Source: JBBWZH01 sp035544115 (GTDB lineage Bacteria; Actinomycetota; Actinomycetes; Mycobacteriales; CADCTP01). Taken from it: 64,000 nucleotides of DNA. Of this stretch, positions 25,836-35,290 are shown one piece after another. How positions within the stretch are numbered: the stretch's first letter is position 1; every line of letters begins with the position of its first letter. The DNA lies in contig OY970235.1 in the NCBI GenBank assembly GCA_963714145.1, positions 5,766,001-5,830,000 on the forward strand. Direction: 5' to 3'. The translations under genes were made by a program, and so were the position numbers. Under the pieces are notes generated by a model that worked only from the letters and a program-made list of their open reading frames with translations, was not told where the DNA came from and made no database searches.

Positions 25836-26708
25836 ATGGCCAGTCTCACCGCCGCGGAGCGGGCGCGCGCCCAGAGCCGGGTCCGCTGGGAGCTGCTGGT
25901 GGGCCTCGTCCGCAAGGACCTCAAGGTCAAGTACCAGGGCTCGGCGCTCGGTTTCCTCTGGTCGCTGGCCAACCCGCTGCTGCTGCTGGCGGTGTACAGC
26001 TTCGTCTTCCAGGTCGTCTTCAAGTCCGGGGTGCCGGACTTCGGCATCTACCTGATGTCCGGGCTGCTGATCTGGAACGCGTTCTCCGGCTCGCTGGCCG
26101 CGGCGGCCGGCTCGGTGGTGGGCAATGCCGGGCTGGTGAAGAAGGTCCGGTTCCCGCTCAGCGTGCTGCCGCTGTCCGCGGTCGGCTTCGCCGCGGTGCA
26201 CTTCGTGCTGCAACTCGGCGTGCTGGTCGTGGTCATGGTGGTCACCACCTACTCGTTCGTCAGCCCGGCGCTGCTGCTGGTGGTACCGGCGCTGGCGGTG
26301 GCGACGCTGTTCACGATCGCGCTCTCGTTCATCGTGGCGGCGCTGAACGTGCGCTACCGCGACACCCAGCACTTCGTCGAGATCCTGCTGGTGGCCTGGT
26401 TCTGGGTGAACCCGATCGTCTACCCGGTGGCCCAGGTGCACGGCCCGCTGGCCAAGCACGGCTGGGCCTGGGAGGCCTACTTCCTGAACCCGATGGCCGG
26501 CGTGATCACCACGATGCAGCGGGCCATCTACAACCAGCCCTACTACACGCCGGTCAAGGGCGGGCCGGAGCAGCTGCTGCTGGCCGACCCGGGGTACACC
26601 TTCTACCTGGAGCAACTCGCCATCGGCGCGGTGATCTCCGGCCTGCTGCTGCTGCTCGGCCGCTGGCTGTACCGCCGGCTGCAGGGCGACTTCGCCGAGG
26701 AGCTGTAG
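25836..26708 (+). CDS. wzm: ABC-2 type polysaccharide exporter permease (Wzm/TagG type)
   Basis: 290 residues with about six membrane spans. It opens with a cytoplasmic helix (VRKDLKVKYQGSALGFLWSL, the amphipathic interface motif of Wzm/TagG permeases) and has the late WFWVNPIVYPVAQV and YFLNPMAGVITTMQRAIY segments. It forms the membrane pore through which a lipid-linked polysaccharide leaves the cell. GAAGGACAGGA precedes the ATG. A weak TAGCCT -10 lies at 25763. It pairs with the ATPase gene two bases downstream. Confidence 0.92.
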   Translation: MASLTAAERARAQSRVRWELLVGLVRKDLKVKYQGSALGFLWSLANPLLLLAVYSFVFQVVFKSGVPDFGIYLMSGLLIWNAFSGSLAAAAGSVVGNAGLVKKVRFPLSVLPLSAVGFAAVHFVLQLGVLVVVMVVTTYSFVSPALLLVVPALAVATLFTIALSFIVAALNVRYRDTQHFVEILLVAWFWVNPIVYPVAQVHGPLAKHGWAWEAYFLNPMAGVITTMQRAIYNQPYYTPVKGGPEQLLLADPGYTFYLEQLAIGAVISGLLLLLGRWLYRRLQGDFAEEL

Positions 26709-26710
26709 GC

Positions 26711-27910
26711 ATGGCCGACCAGTCCGAGCTGGCCATCCAGGCCACCGGAGTCAGCAAGAAGTTCCGCAGCGCGCGCAGCGCGACCAGCCTGAAGGAGCGG
26801 CTGCTCGGCCGTGCGGCCGGCTCGGCCGAGGACTTCTGGGCGCTGCGCGACGTCAACGTGGAGATCCCGCGCGGCGGCACGATCGGCCTGATCGGGGCGA
26901 ACGGGTCGGGCAAGTCGACGCTGCTGAAGGTGCTGGCCGGCATCCTGCTGCCGACGTCCGGCGAGGTCGCCGTGCACGGCCGGATCTCCTCCCTGCTCGA
27001 ACTCGGCGCCGGCTTCAACGGCGAGCTGTCCGGCCGGGACAACGTCTTCCTGAACGCCTCGCTGCTGGGCCTGTCCCGCAAGCGAGACCGAGGCGCTCTA
27101 CTCGGCTCGATCCTGGAGTTCTCCGAGCTGGAGAACTTCATCGACGACCCGGTGAAGCACTACTCCTCGGGCATGTACGTCCGGCTCGGCTTCGCCGTCG
27201 CGGTGCACGTCGACCCGGACATCCTGCTGGTGGACGAGGTGCTCGCGGTCGGCGACGAGGCGTTCGCGCGCAAGTGCCTGGACAAGATCGACGAGTTCCA
27301 GCAGGAGGGCCGGACGATCCTGTTCGTCAGCCACGCGCTGGACCTGGTCGAGCGCATCTGCGACCGGGCGATCGTGCTGCACCACGGCGAGGTGGTCTAC
27401 GACGGCGACCCGGAGTGGGCCACCGGCACGCTGCGCGGCCTGCTGGGGGTGGACTCGCCGCGCGGCGGCGAGGTGTCCGGGCCCGGGCTGGCGTTCGCGG
27501 AGGTCCGGTACAGCTCCGAGCCCGGCGGCCCGGCCCGCGACGTCTACGCCGGCGGCGAGCCGCTGACCATGCGGATCGCGCTCACCGTGGACGCCGACAG
27601 CGCGGCCAAGGCCGGTGTGCTGACCGTGGTGGTGATGGGCGCCGGCGGCGTGCCGATCTGGGTGATGACGGCGACCCCGGAGACCGGCCTGCCGGCCGGC
27701 CCGGGCCAGTGGGAGATCGACTTCGAGCTGCCCGAGCTGCCACCGCTGCTCGGCCGGTTCGTGGTCGCGGCCAGCCTGGCCGAGGCGGACGGCGGTGCGG
27801 TGATCGCCGCGCACACGTTCGGGGACGGGTTCAACGTCAAGGGCGGCGGCCAGGAGACCGGCCTGCTCCGGGTCCCCTACCGGGTCGGGCCGAGCGCTGC
27901 GGCCAAGTAG
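26711..27910 (+). CDS. wzt: ABC transporter ATPase for polysaccharide export (Wzt type) with C-terminal glycan-binding domain
   Basis: The ATPase domain (residues 1-245) has GLIGANGSGKSTLLKVLAG (Walker A), HYSSGMYVRLGFAVAVHVDPDILLVDEVL (signature and Walker B, split here from one segment) and the LFVSHALDLVERICDRAIVL H-loop. Residues 255-399 form an extra beta-rich domain like the Wzt domain that recognises the glycan end. At residues 124-134 the sequence KRDRGALLGS replaces the expected KETEALYGS: insertion of C near 27082 and of TC near 27102 would explain this as a compensated frameshift. It lies outside the ATP site. Confidence 0.92.
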   Translation: MADQSELAIQATGVSKKFRSARSATSLKERLLGRAAGSAEDFWALRDVNVEIPRGGTIGLIGANGSGKSTLLKVLAGILLPTSGEVAVHGRISSLLELGAGFNGELSGRDNVFLNASLLGLSRKRDRGALLGSILEFSELENFIDDPVKHYSSGMYVRLGFAVAVHVDPDILLVDEVLAVGDEAFARKCLDKIDEFQQEGRTILFVSHALDLVERICDRAIVLHHGEVVYDGDPEWATGTLRGLLGVDSPRGGEVSGPGLAFAEVRYSSEPGGPARDVYAGGEPLTMRIALTVDADSAAKAGVLTVVVMGAGGVPIWVMTATPETGLPAGPGQWEIDFELPELPPLLGRFVVAASLAEADGGAVIAAHTFGDGFNVKGGGQETGLLRVPYRVGPSAAAK

Positions 27911-27988
27911 CCGCGGCAGACAGGAACCAGCACTACAGATGGACCGGTACGACACGGGGATCGGCACTACACAGGGAGTGGGACTGCT

Positions 27989-28022
27989 GGCTGGGAACGG
28001 ACGACGGGCTGGGAACGGACGA
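27989..28022. repeat. 16-bp direct repeat just before a GT4 start
   Basis: GGCTGGGAACGGACGA occurs twice (27989-28004 and 28007-28022), 18 bases apart, the second copy reaching the first base of the ATG at 28022. It lies in the 111-bp gap after the ABC ATPase. No clear ribosome site is seen here. Confidence 0.6.
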
Positions 28023-29572
28023 TGAGAGCCGCTATCTACAACCGGTTCTGGCACTCGATGGGAGGCGGCGAGCGACACTCGGGGATGATCGCGGCGCTGC
28101 TCAGCGAGGATGGCGTCGAGGTCGACCTGGTCGGCCACAGCGACGTCGATCGGGACGAGTTGGCCAGCCACCTGGGCCTGGAGCTGGCCAAGGTGCGGAT
28201 GCGGGTGGTGCCCGACCGCGGTGAGGACGACCTGGTCCAGCTGTCCGAGGAATACGACCTGTTCGTGAACGCCACGTACATGTCCCGGCTGCGGCCGCGG
28301 TCCCGGCACGCGGCGTACCTGTGCTTCTTCCCGACCCCGTTCGACCACGACCTGTCGCCCTGGCGGAAGGCCGCGGTGCGCACGATCGGCCCGCGGCTGC
28401 GCCAGCTTCGCGAGCACCTGGGCATCGGCTGGGGCATCGGCTGGTATCCGCCGGAGGGCGGCCGGCGCCGGCAGTGGGGCTGGACCAACGGCGACGGGGT
28501 GCTCACCATCGAGCCCGGCGGGCAGCGCGAGCTGCTCGCCGAATTCGGCCGGCCGGGCGCGGACGAGCCGGTCAAGCTGGCCGTCGAGGACGGTGACGGC
28601 TCGGTGCTGCTGTCGTTGACGGTGACGCCGGAGTTCCAGCGCCGGCCGATCCCGCTGCCGGCCAGCACCACCGGCCGCGAGCTGCACTTCCGCTCGGACA
28701 CGTTCGTGCCCGGCGCGCACGACAAGCGCCAGCTGGGGGTGGCGGTGTCCCGGCTGCGGGTGGCCGGGGTACGGCCCGGGCCGCGCGAGCTGGTCGCGGC
28801 GCGGTTCCCCTGGCTGCTGCGCGACCCGCGCGACCTCAGCTTCCTCGCCGGCTACGACACCGTGCTGGCCAACTCCGAATACACCCGGGGCTGGATCAAC
28901 CGGCTCTGGCACCTGGACGCGGACGTGCTCTACCCGCCGATCCAGGTCGAGCGGCTGCACCCGGAGCCGGTCCGGGAGCGGACCATCCTCACCGTCGGCC
29001 GGTTCTTCGAGCCCGGGCTGGGGCACGCCAAGCGCCAGCTGGAGATGGTGCAGATGTTCGGCCACCTGAGCCGGTCCGGCCAGCTCGACGGCTGGACGTT
29101 CCACCTGGTCGGCGGCTGCGAGGACTCGCAGCGGCCGTACCTGGAGCAGGTCACCACCGCCGCGGACGGGCTGCCAGTCAAGATCCACCCGAACGCGCCG
29201 CGGGCGGAGGTGGAGAAGCTGCTGTCCACCGCGTCCATCTTCTGGTCGGCCACCGGCTACGGCGAGGACGAGGAGAAGGCGCCCTGGGCCAGCGAGCACT
29301 TCGGGATGACCACGGCCGAGGCGATGGCCGGCGGCTGCGTCCCGGTGGTGATCGACCGGGCCGGGCAGCGCGAGATCGTCCGGGACGCGGTGGACGGGTT
29401 CCGCTGGTCCACCGCGGCTGAACTGGGCGACCGGACGGTCCAGCTGGCCGGCGACGAAGAGCTGCGGGCCCGGCTGGCGGCGTCCGCGGTGCAGCGGGCG
29501 CAGCAGTACAGCGACGCCGCCTTCGCCGACCGCTGGCGGCACATCGTGGAATTGCGCGACCTGCTCCGGTGA
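28022..29572 (+). CDS. large glycosyltransferase family 4 protein (516 aa)
   Basis: A GT-B enzyme with an enlarged N-terminal domain. Residues 1-30 have FWHSMGGGERHSGMIAALL. An insertion of about 110 residues (about 135-250, tryptophan- and arginine-rich beta-like region) follows FFPTPFDHD. The donor domain shows ILTVGRFFEPGLGHAKRQ, HLVGGCED and WASEHFGMTTAEAMAGGCVPVV (E-x-x-GMTTAEA catalytic pattern). This type transfers sugars to growing polysaccharides in the cytoplasm. A GTGA overlap couples it to the next GT4 gene. The insertion makes it longer than the usual 380-400 residues. Confidence 0.87.
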   Translation: MRAAIYNRFWHSMGGGERHSGMIAALLSEDGVEVDLVGHSDVDRDELASHLGLELAKVRMRVVPDRGEDDLVQLSEEYDLFVNATYMSRLRPRSRHAAYLCFFPTPFDHDLSPWRKAAVRTIGPRLRQLREHLGIGWGIGWYPPEGGRRRQWGWTNGDGVLTIEPGGQRELLAEFGRPGADEPVKLAVEDGDGSVLLSLTVTPEFQRRPIPLPASTTGRELHFRSDTFVPGAHDKRQLGVAVSRLRVAGVRPGPRELVAARFPWLLRDPRDLSFLAGYDTVLANSEYTRGWINRLWHLDADVLYPPIQVERLHPEPVRERTILTVGRFFEPGLGHAKRQLEMVQMFGHLSRSGQLDGWTFHLVGGCEDSQRPYLEQVTTAADGLPVKIHPNAPRAEVEKLLSTASIFWSATGYGEDEEKAPWASEHFGMTTAEAMAGGCVPVVIDRAGQREIVRDAVDGFRWSTAAELGDRTVQLAGDEELRARLAASAVQRAQQYSDAAFADRWRHIVELRDLLR

Positions 29573-30900
29573 CCACCGTGAGTACCCGCTTGATCACGGT
29601 CGGACTGGACGCCACCCCGCTGCTCGGCCACCGCACCGGCATCGGCCGCTACGTGCAGCAACTGCTGGCCGCGCTGGCCAACGGCGTGGCCGACGGCGTG
29701 GCCGGGCCGACCGGGCCGACCGGGGCGGGCGGGGCGGGCGGGGCGGCCCGGTCGGACGCAGTGGCCGGGCCGGGCGGGGCGGCCGGGCCGGATGCAGTGG
29801 CCGGGTCGGACGCAGTGGCGGGTCCGCATGGACGGGCGACCGGGCCGGGCGGGGTGACCGGGCCGACCGGGGCAGGCCAGGCGGGCCAGGCCGGGTTGAG
29901 CCTGGTGGCGGCGGCGTTCACCTGGCGTGGGCGGGACGGCCTGACCCCGGCGGCACCGGCGACGGTCCGGCTGGCCGGGCGGCGGGCACCGGCCCGGGCG
30001 CTGCAGGAACTCTGGGCCCGATCCGAATGGCCGCCGGTGGAGTGGCTCACCGGCCGGCTGGACGTCATGCACGGCACCAACTTCGTGCTGCCCCCGTCCC
30101 GCCGGGCCGGCGGCGTGGTCACCGTGCACGACCTGGCCTACCTGCACTCCCCCGCGCTGGTCGGCGCGGTGTCGCTGCGCTACCGGGAACTGGTGCCGCG
30201 GTCACTGCGCCGGGCCGCGCTGGTGCTCACGCCGACCCGGGCGGTGGCCGACGAACTGACCGAGGCGTACCGGCTGGACGCGGACCGGGTCCGGGTGACG
30301 CCACTGGGCGTGGACCCGGGCTGGGCCGCGACCGACCGGCCCACCCCCGGCTGGCTGGCCGACCGCGGCCTACCACCGGAGTACCTGCTCGCGGTCGGCA
30401 CGCTGGAGCCGCGCAAGGGCCTGGACGTCCTGCTCAGCGCGTACGCCGCCGTGCACGCGGCGGACCCGGACGTCGCGCCGCTGGTGCTGGTCGGGCCGGC
30501 CGGCTGGGGCCCGGAGCTGGACCTGTCCGGGCTGCCGCCGGCCGCCGTCCGGCTGCCCGGCTACCTGGCCGAGCCGGACCTGCGCCGGGTCGTCGCCGGC
30601 GCCCGGCTGCTCGCGTTCCCGTCCCGGTACGAAGGCTTCGGGCTGCCGCCGCTGGAGGCGATGGCGGCCGGCGTGCCGGTCGTGGCCAGCGACCTGGCCG
30701 CGGTCCGGGAGGTGACCGGCGGGCTGGTCCGGCTGGTGCCGGCCGGCGCGGCCGAGCCGCTCGCCGCCGCGCTCCGGACCGAACTGGACCAACCGACCCC
30801 GGCCGACCGGCTGGCTGCCGCCCGGCAGCACGCGCTCGCGCACACCTGGGCGCGCTGCGCGGAGCTGACCGCCGCGGCCTACCGGCAGGCGGTCGGCTGA
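29569..30900 (+). CDS. glycosyltransferase family 4 with collagen-like insert
   Basis: 443 residues. The N-terminus has VGLDATPLLGHRTGIGRYVQQLL, then a Gly/Ala/Pro/Thr-rich insert (residues about 43-105, with GPTGPTGAGG and DAVAG repeats). The fold resumes with VVTVHDLAYLH, LAVGTLEPRKGLDVLL and SRYEGFGLPPLEAMAAGVP (E-x7-E). Start is the GTG of the GTGA overlap with the upstream gene. The insert has no counterpart in the similar enzyme at 9758-10870, so it is a local expansion in a surface loop. Confidence 0.87.
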   Translation: MTTVSTRLITVGLDATPLLGHRTGIGRYVQQLLAALANGVADGVAGPTGPTGAGGAGGAARSDAVAGPGGAAGPDAVAGSDAVAGPHGRATGPGGVTGPTGAGQAGQAGLSLVAAAFTWRGRDGLTPAAPATVRLAGRRAPARALQELWARSEWPPVEWLTGRLDVMHGTNFVLPPSRRAGGVVTVHDLAYLHSPALVGAVSLRYRELVPRSLRRAALVLTPTRAVADELTEAYRLDADRVRVTPLGVDPGWAATDRPTPGWLADRGLPPEYLLAVGTLEPRKGLDVLLSAYAAVHAADPDVAPLVLVGPAGWGPELDLSGLPPAAVRLPGYLAEPDLRRVVAGARLLAFPSRYEGFGLPPLEAMAAGVPVVASDLAAVREVTGGLVRLVPAGAAEPLAAALRTELDQPTPADRLAAARQHALAHTWARCAELTAAAYRQAVG

Positions 30901-30998
30901 CCGCGCGATAGCGGCCACCGCGTACGTATTAAGGTGAGCGGCCCCACCGGCGAGTCCACAGACCACGCCGGGGCGCCCGAGCAGGAAGGTGCCGAACC

Positions 30999-31871
30999 GT
31001 GTCCATCTACGCAGCAGCCCGGAACCGGTTGCGGGCGGTCCTGGTGCACCGGAAGCAGTCCGGCGACCCGCGGCTGCGCGCCTGGCCGGAGGCGACGGCG
31101 ACGTCCACCGACGGTTGGCAGAGCGTCTGCAACATCTGCGGCTGGCATGGCACCGAGTTCGCGTCCGGCTATCACAGCGAGGGCGCGCTGTGTCCGTGCT
31201 GCGGCAGCATCGCCCGGGACCGCTTCCTCTACTGGTGCTGGACGCACCGCACCGACTACCGCGGCAAGGACCGGGTGCTGGAGACCAGCCCGCGGCTGAA
31301 CGACCGGTACCGCCAGGTGATGCGGCAGCGGGTGCAGTACACCGCCAGCGACTACGACGAGTCGGCGCACCGGGCGATGATCAAGCTCGACATCCAGAAC
31401 ATCGAGCTGCCGGACGCGAGCGTGGACGCGGTGCTCACCCCGCACGTGCTCGAACACGTCCCGGACACCGAGAAGAGCCTCGCCGAGCTGTACCGGATCC
31501 TAGCTCCGGGCGGGCACCTGTTCCTGGAGATCCCGATGCCGCAGGGGGTCACCGCGCCGCCGCCGGCGGACAAGCCCGAGTACCACGGCGACAACACGCT
31601 GGTCTACTGGCGATTCGGCTGGGACCTGCGGGAGAAGCTGATCGCGGCCGGCTTCGAGACCGAGGCGCTGGTCACCGCCGACCTGGCCGAACGGGTCCGG
31701 TCCGGCGACATCGACTCCGGGTACGGCGGCGACGACTGCGACGAGGTCGACCTGCTCCGGCACGCCGACGCCGACAAGATGACCCCGGTGGCCGACAGCC
31801 GGGAAGCCCGCCGCTACGGCTTCCTCCCCGACTTCATGTTCATCTGCTGGCACGGCGTAAAGCCCGCCTGA
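30999..31871 (+). CDS. SAM-dependent methyltransferase with N-terminal zinc ribbon
   Basis: 290 residues. A four-cysteine ribbon (CNICGWH near residue 44, CPCCGS near residue 66) precedes a methyltransferase domain with VLETSPRLNDRY (SAM loop variant), LDIQNIELPDASVDAVLTPHVLEHVPD and YRILAPGGHLFLEIPM. Similar zinc-ribbon methyltransferases occur in glycan clusters; the acceptor is unknown. The GTG at 30999 follows GGAAGG. A TAAGGT -10 at 30930-30935 in the 98-bp gap may drive it separately from the GT4 genes. Confidence 0.83.
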   Translation: MSIYAAARNRLRAVLVHRKQSGDPRLRAWPEATATSTDGWQSVCNICGWHGTEFASGYHSEGALCPCCGSIARDRFLYWCWTHRTDYRGKDRVLETSPRLNDRYRQVMRQRVQYTASDYDESAHRAMIKLDIQNIELPDASVDAVLTPHVLEHVPDTEKSLAELYRILAPGGHLFLEIPMPQGVTAPPPADKPEYHGDNTLVYWRFGWDLREKLIAAGFETEALVTADLAERVRSGDIDSGYGGDDCDEVDLLRHADADKMTPVADSREARRYGFLPDFMFICWHGVKPA

Positions 31872-31888
31872 CCGGCCCTGTCCGTAAC

Positions 31889-34800
31889 TCAGCCCGCCGC
31901 GGGCGCGAGGTACCCCAGCACGTCCACCACGACCTGAGCCGTGCCGTAGCCGTTGAACACCGAGACCCGGCCGTCCGGGCGGATCCGCGCGAACACCAGG
32001 TTGCTGCCCCAGTCGCCGGCGAGCAGATCGACGTGCTGCACCGGCGGCCGGCGCCCGGCGCCGAACACCGTCAGGTAGGTGTGTGTGCTGGCCAGGCCGG
32101 TGACCTGCAACATCACCCCGGCCGTCCCGGCTGGCGGCGTGGGCAGCCCGGCCACACCGGTGACCGGTAGCGCGCCGGTCGCGCCCGGGCCGATCCGCAG
32201 GTTGGCCACCCGGCGGCGCGGCACCATGGTGAACTCCTGGCCTGGTTCGCCGCCGCCGGCCGGGCCGAACCAGCCGTCCAGGTCGAGGAAGTACCGCGGG
32301 GTCGCCGGGCCGTCGTACCGGATCCCGATCAGGCCGTTGGCCGGCAGCCCGGCTACGACGTGCACCGACTGCGTCCAGCCGGCCTGGTAGCGCAGGGTCG
32401 CGGCGGCCGGCGGTGCCTGGTCGTGCGGGAAGAGCCGCAGCACGCCGCCGCTGCCACCGGGGCCGACGTGCAGGGTCAGCGAGACGCCGGTCGCCGCCGC
32501 CGGAACCGCGCCGAGGCTGAACCCGCGAACGTCGATGTACCTGATCGTCAGCGGCCGCGCCCCACCCCAGGCGGTGTCGTAGATCCGCCGCGGCGGCACC
32601 GGGTGATAGGCGGCGCCGGCCGGATCGGGACCGGCGGCGGTCAGCGGGAGGTAGCCGACCGCCTCCAGCACCACGTCCGCCATCGGTCGCAGCACCGCCA
32701 CGCTGATCCGGCCGTCCGCGCCGATGCCGACCACCGTCGGGCCGGGCACCGGGAATGTCCCGGCCGGCCGGGCCGCGCCGACCGGCGGCGGGGTACCTGC
32801 CGGCCAGGCCAGCAGCCAGTTGCCGGCGGTCGAGCAGATCCCGCCGCCACTGAGCGCGACCGCCGCCACGCCGCTGGCCGGGATGCCGCCGACGCCGAGC
32901 ACCGGCACGTCCACCCGGCCGCCCGGGGTCAGCGGCAGGCCGGGGCCGCCGCCCAGCCCGGTGCGCGTGTCCAGCACCCGGACCGGCGCGATCGGCACGT
33001 ACCCGGCCGGCCCGGCCGCCGGCTGGGTACCGGTCGGTGCGGCCGGCGCGCTGCCGGACGACTGGAGGGTGAGCGCCGCGCCGAACGGCACCGCCTGCCG
33101 GCGGGCGGCGCTGGCCGTCACGGTGATCCGGAAGCTACCCGGCCGCAGCGGCCGGCCGGCCTGGTCGGTCGGGCTCCAGCGCAGGTCGATCCGGTTGCTG
33201 TTGCCGGTGTAGCGGCGCAGCACCACGGCCGGGCAGTCGCCGGTCACGGTCACCGTCCAGAACGAGAGCCGCCAGAGCGTGGCGGTCAGCCGCGGGCTGG
33301 CGTTGGCCGGGTAGCCGACCACCGTCGGGGTGACCGTCGGGTTGAGCAGCCCCGTGCCCATGATCGTCGTCACCTTGGCCCGGATCACCGCGAGGGTCGC
33401 ATAGCCACGGTTGCCCGGGCAGTCGGTCGCGCCGACGTCCCGATGCCCGGAGATGACCCGCTTGCTGACCACCACCCCCTTGGCGTACCGGGACGTGCCA
33501 CCGCCGGCGGAGGTGAGCTGGGTGATGCCGTTCGGGTCCTGGTAGTGCGCCGCCAGCTTCCAGGCGAACAGCGCGGCCAGCGAGTTCACCACCACCGCCG
33601 GCACCGCCGCCGTGGAGTACGTGCCGAGCATCGCCGCGCCGAACGTCTGGTAGTTGAACCCGCCGGTGTGCGCGCCGATCACGGCCGAGTCGACACCGCC
33701 GTACCGGCCCTCCCAGATCCGACCGAACCGGTCGACGATGAAGTTGTAGCCGATGTCGCCCCAGCCGCGGGTGCGCGAGTGGTACGCGTAGATCGAGCGC
33801 AGCATCGCCGGCACGTCGGCCGCGGTGTAGTTGTTCGTCTCGACCGTGTGGTGCACGAACCCGGCCTTGATCGTCGGCGCGTACTCCGGGTCCCAGCCCA
33901 TCAGCCGCGGGTCGGCCCCCCACTGCGCCCGGCTGTAGATCCCCGGCCGCACCGCCGCGCTCAACCCCGGCGGTACCGCCGCTCCGCCCACGCCCGGCAC
34001 CGCTCCGCCACCACCCGAACCATCCGCACCGCCCGGGCCGGGTGGTGCGGCCGGGCCAACGGACCCGTCCGGGCCAGGCGCATCCTCCGGGCCGGCCGAA
34101 CCACCCGGCCCGGCTGAACCACCCGGCCCGGCTGAACCACCCGGGCCAGCCGAACCACCCGGGCCAGCCGAACCACCCGGGCCAGCCGAACCACCCGGGC
34201 CAGCCGAACCACCCGGGCCGGCCGAACCACCCGGGCCGGCCGAACCACCCGGGCCGGCCGAACCACCCGGGCCGGCCGAACCACCCGGGCCGGCCGAACC
34301 ACCCGGGCCGGCCGAACCACCCGGGCCGGGCGGGCCGGCCGGTGGGGTGGATGCGGTGGGCGGCCGGATCGCCGGGTAGGCCGGGGCGCGAACGGTGTCG
34401 GCGGCTGAGCTGCCGGGGTCGACCAGGGTCAACCGCACGTCCCGGGGCTGCGGCCCGGTCGCGATCAGCCGCAACTCGACCGCGTCGCTGCGCCCGGTCC
34501 AGATCAGATCGGTGCCACCGCGATCGGTCGCGCCGCGGCGGGACGGGTCCGGCTCGGTGTCACCCGGGCCTAGCTCCGACCAGCCGGACCAGGCCCCGGC
34601 GGCCAGCCGGTGCCGGACGCTGATCCGGACATCCCGCACCGCCGGGTCGGCCAGCCAGGTCACGCCGAGCGCCGAGTACGCCAATGTCCGCGCCCGCGAG
34701 ACCGCCAGCGTGCGGCCGCCCCGCTCGGCCCGGACCGTGACACCCGGCGCCGGCGCGGCGACGCTGCCCAGCCGCACCTCGGTCAGGCGCGGCGCGACCG

Positions 34801-34945
34801 CCCCGGAAGCCGGCACGGCCGGCGTCGCGGCGCCGGCCAGGTGGCCCGGTGCGGCCGGTCGCGGCGCCGCCGCGACCGGACCGGCCGACACCAGCATCGG
34901 CACGACGAGCGCAAGGACAGCGGACGGCAGCAACAGGCGACGCAC
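31889..34945 (-). CDS. secreted N-acetylmuramoyl-L-alanine amidase (PGRP domain) with GPGGSA repeat linker
   Basis: 1018 residues. A signal peptide (residues 1-27, ending VAAAP) is followed by a beta-rich region to residue 185 and a linker of about thirteen or fourteen GPGGSA units. The PGRP/amidase-2 domain (about 330-540) shows YSRAQWGADP, GFVHHTVETNNY, WGDIGYNFIVDRFG and ISGHRDVGATDCPG: His, His and Cys zinc ligands are all present. Two or more VRVLDTRTGLGG-like beta repeats fill the last 450 residues. It cleaves the amide between muramic acid and L-alanine in the wall. A GTGACG repeat array lies upstream. Confidence 0.88.
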   Translation of the reverse strand: MRRLLLPSAVLALVVPMLVSAGPVAAAPRPAAPGHLAGAATPAVPASGAVAPRLTEVRLGSVAAPAPGVTVRAERGGRTLAVSRARTLAYSALGVTWLADPAVRDVRISVRHRLAAGAWSGWSELGPGDTEPDPSRRGATDRGGTDLIWTGRSDAVELRLIATGPQPRDVRLTLVDPGSSAADTVRAPAYPAIRPPTASTPPAGPPGPGGSAGPGGSAGPGGSAGPGGSAGPGGSAGPGGSAGPGGSAGPGGSAGPGGSAGPGGSAGPGGSAGPGGSAGPGGSAGPEDAPGPDGSVGPAAPPGPGGADGSGGGGAVPGVGGAAVPPGLSAAVRPGIYSRAQWGADPRLMGWDPEYAPTIKAGFVHHTVETNNYTAADVPAMLRSIYAYHSRTRGWGDIGYNFIVDRFGRIWEGRYGGVDSAVIGAHTGGFNYQTFGAAMLGTYSTAAVPAVVVNSLAALFAWKLAAHYQDPNGITQLTSAGGGTSRYAKGVVVSKRVISGHRDVGATDCPGNRGYATLAVIRAKVTTIMGTGLLNPTVTPTVVGYPANASPRLTATLWRLSFWTVTVTGDCPAVVLRRYTGNSNRIDLRWSPTDQAGRPLRPGSFRITVTASAARRQAVPFGAALTLQSSGSAPAAPTGTQPAAGPAGYVPIAPVRVLDTRTGLGGGPGLPLTPGGRVDVPVLGVGGIPASGVAAVALSGGGICSTAGNWLLAWPAGTPPPVGAARPAGTFPVPGPTVVGIGADGRISVAVLRPMADVVLEAVGYLPLTAAGPDPAGAAYHPVPPRRIYDTAWGGARPLTIRYIDVRGFSLGAVPAAATGVSLTLHVGPGGSGGVLRLFPHDQAPPAAATLRYQAGWTQSVHVVAGLPANGLIGIRYDGPATPRYFLDLDGWFGPAGGGEPGQEFTMVPRRRVANLRIGPGATGALPVTGVAGLPTPPAGTAGVMLQVTGLASTHTYLTVFGAGRRPPVQHVDLLAGDWGSNLVFARIRPDGRVSVFNGYGTAQVVVDVLGYLAPAAG
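34091..34330. repeat. 18-bp minisatellite encoding GPGGSA
   Basis: About thirteen near-identical 18-bp units (GAACCACCCGGGCCGGCC on the plus strand) lie in frame inside the amidase gene. Copies fall in blocks differing only at one or two third positions (GGCC/GGCT/AGCC), which points to block duplication. No stop interrupts any minus-strand frame. Confidence 0.9.
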
Positions 34946-35030
34946 GATCGACCCCCCGATAACGCAGCGTAGCTACGCCGTTCTACCACGTCACCGCCCG
35001 CTCGCTCCGATCCGGGTCGTCCCGGCCCCG

Positions 35031-35290
35031 AGTGACGACTTCGAGCGCCAGCACCCGGCCCGCCGGCGACGCCGTGCCGACGCCGGTGACGCCTTGCCGA
35101 CCACGGTGACGCCGTACCGGCACCGGTGACGCCGTACCGGCACCGGTGACGCCTTGCCGGCACCAGTGATGCCTTGCCGGCACCAGTGACGCATTGCCGA
35201 CGCTGGTGACGGCGTACCTACCACGGTGACGCCGTACCGGCACCGGTGACGTCTCGCCGACGCCGGTGATGGCGTGCCGACGACACCCAG
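35031..35290. repeat. intergenic array of about ten 20-bp GGTGACGCC units
   Basis: Unit consensus GGTGACGCCGTACCGGCACC, tandem from about 35087 to 35285 with a lead copy at 35031, then inverted forms (CGTCACC, CATCACC) at 35,297-35,330 and further GTGACGA copies to about 35,460. It lies in the 909-bp gap 34946-35854 upstream of the amidase gene. No gene is supported in the gap: open frames there are repeat translations. Confidence 0.8.

Noticed and set aside
35087..35285. CRISPR array
   Set aside because: Units are tandem and contiguous with gradual divergence; there are no unique spacers of even length and no cas genes nearby.
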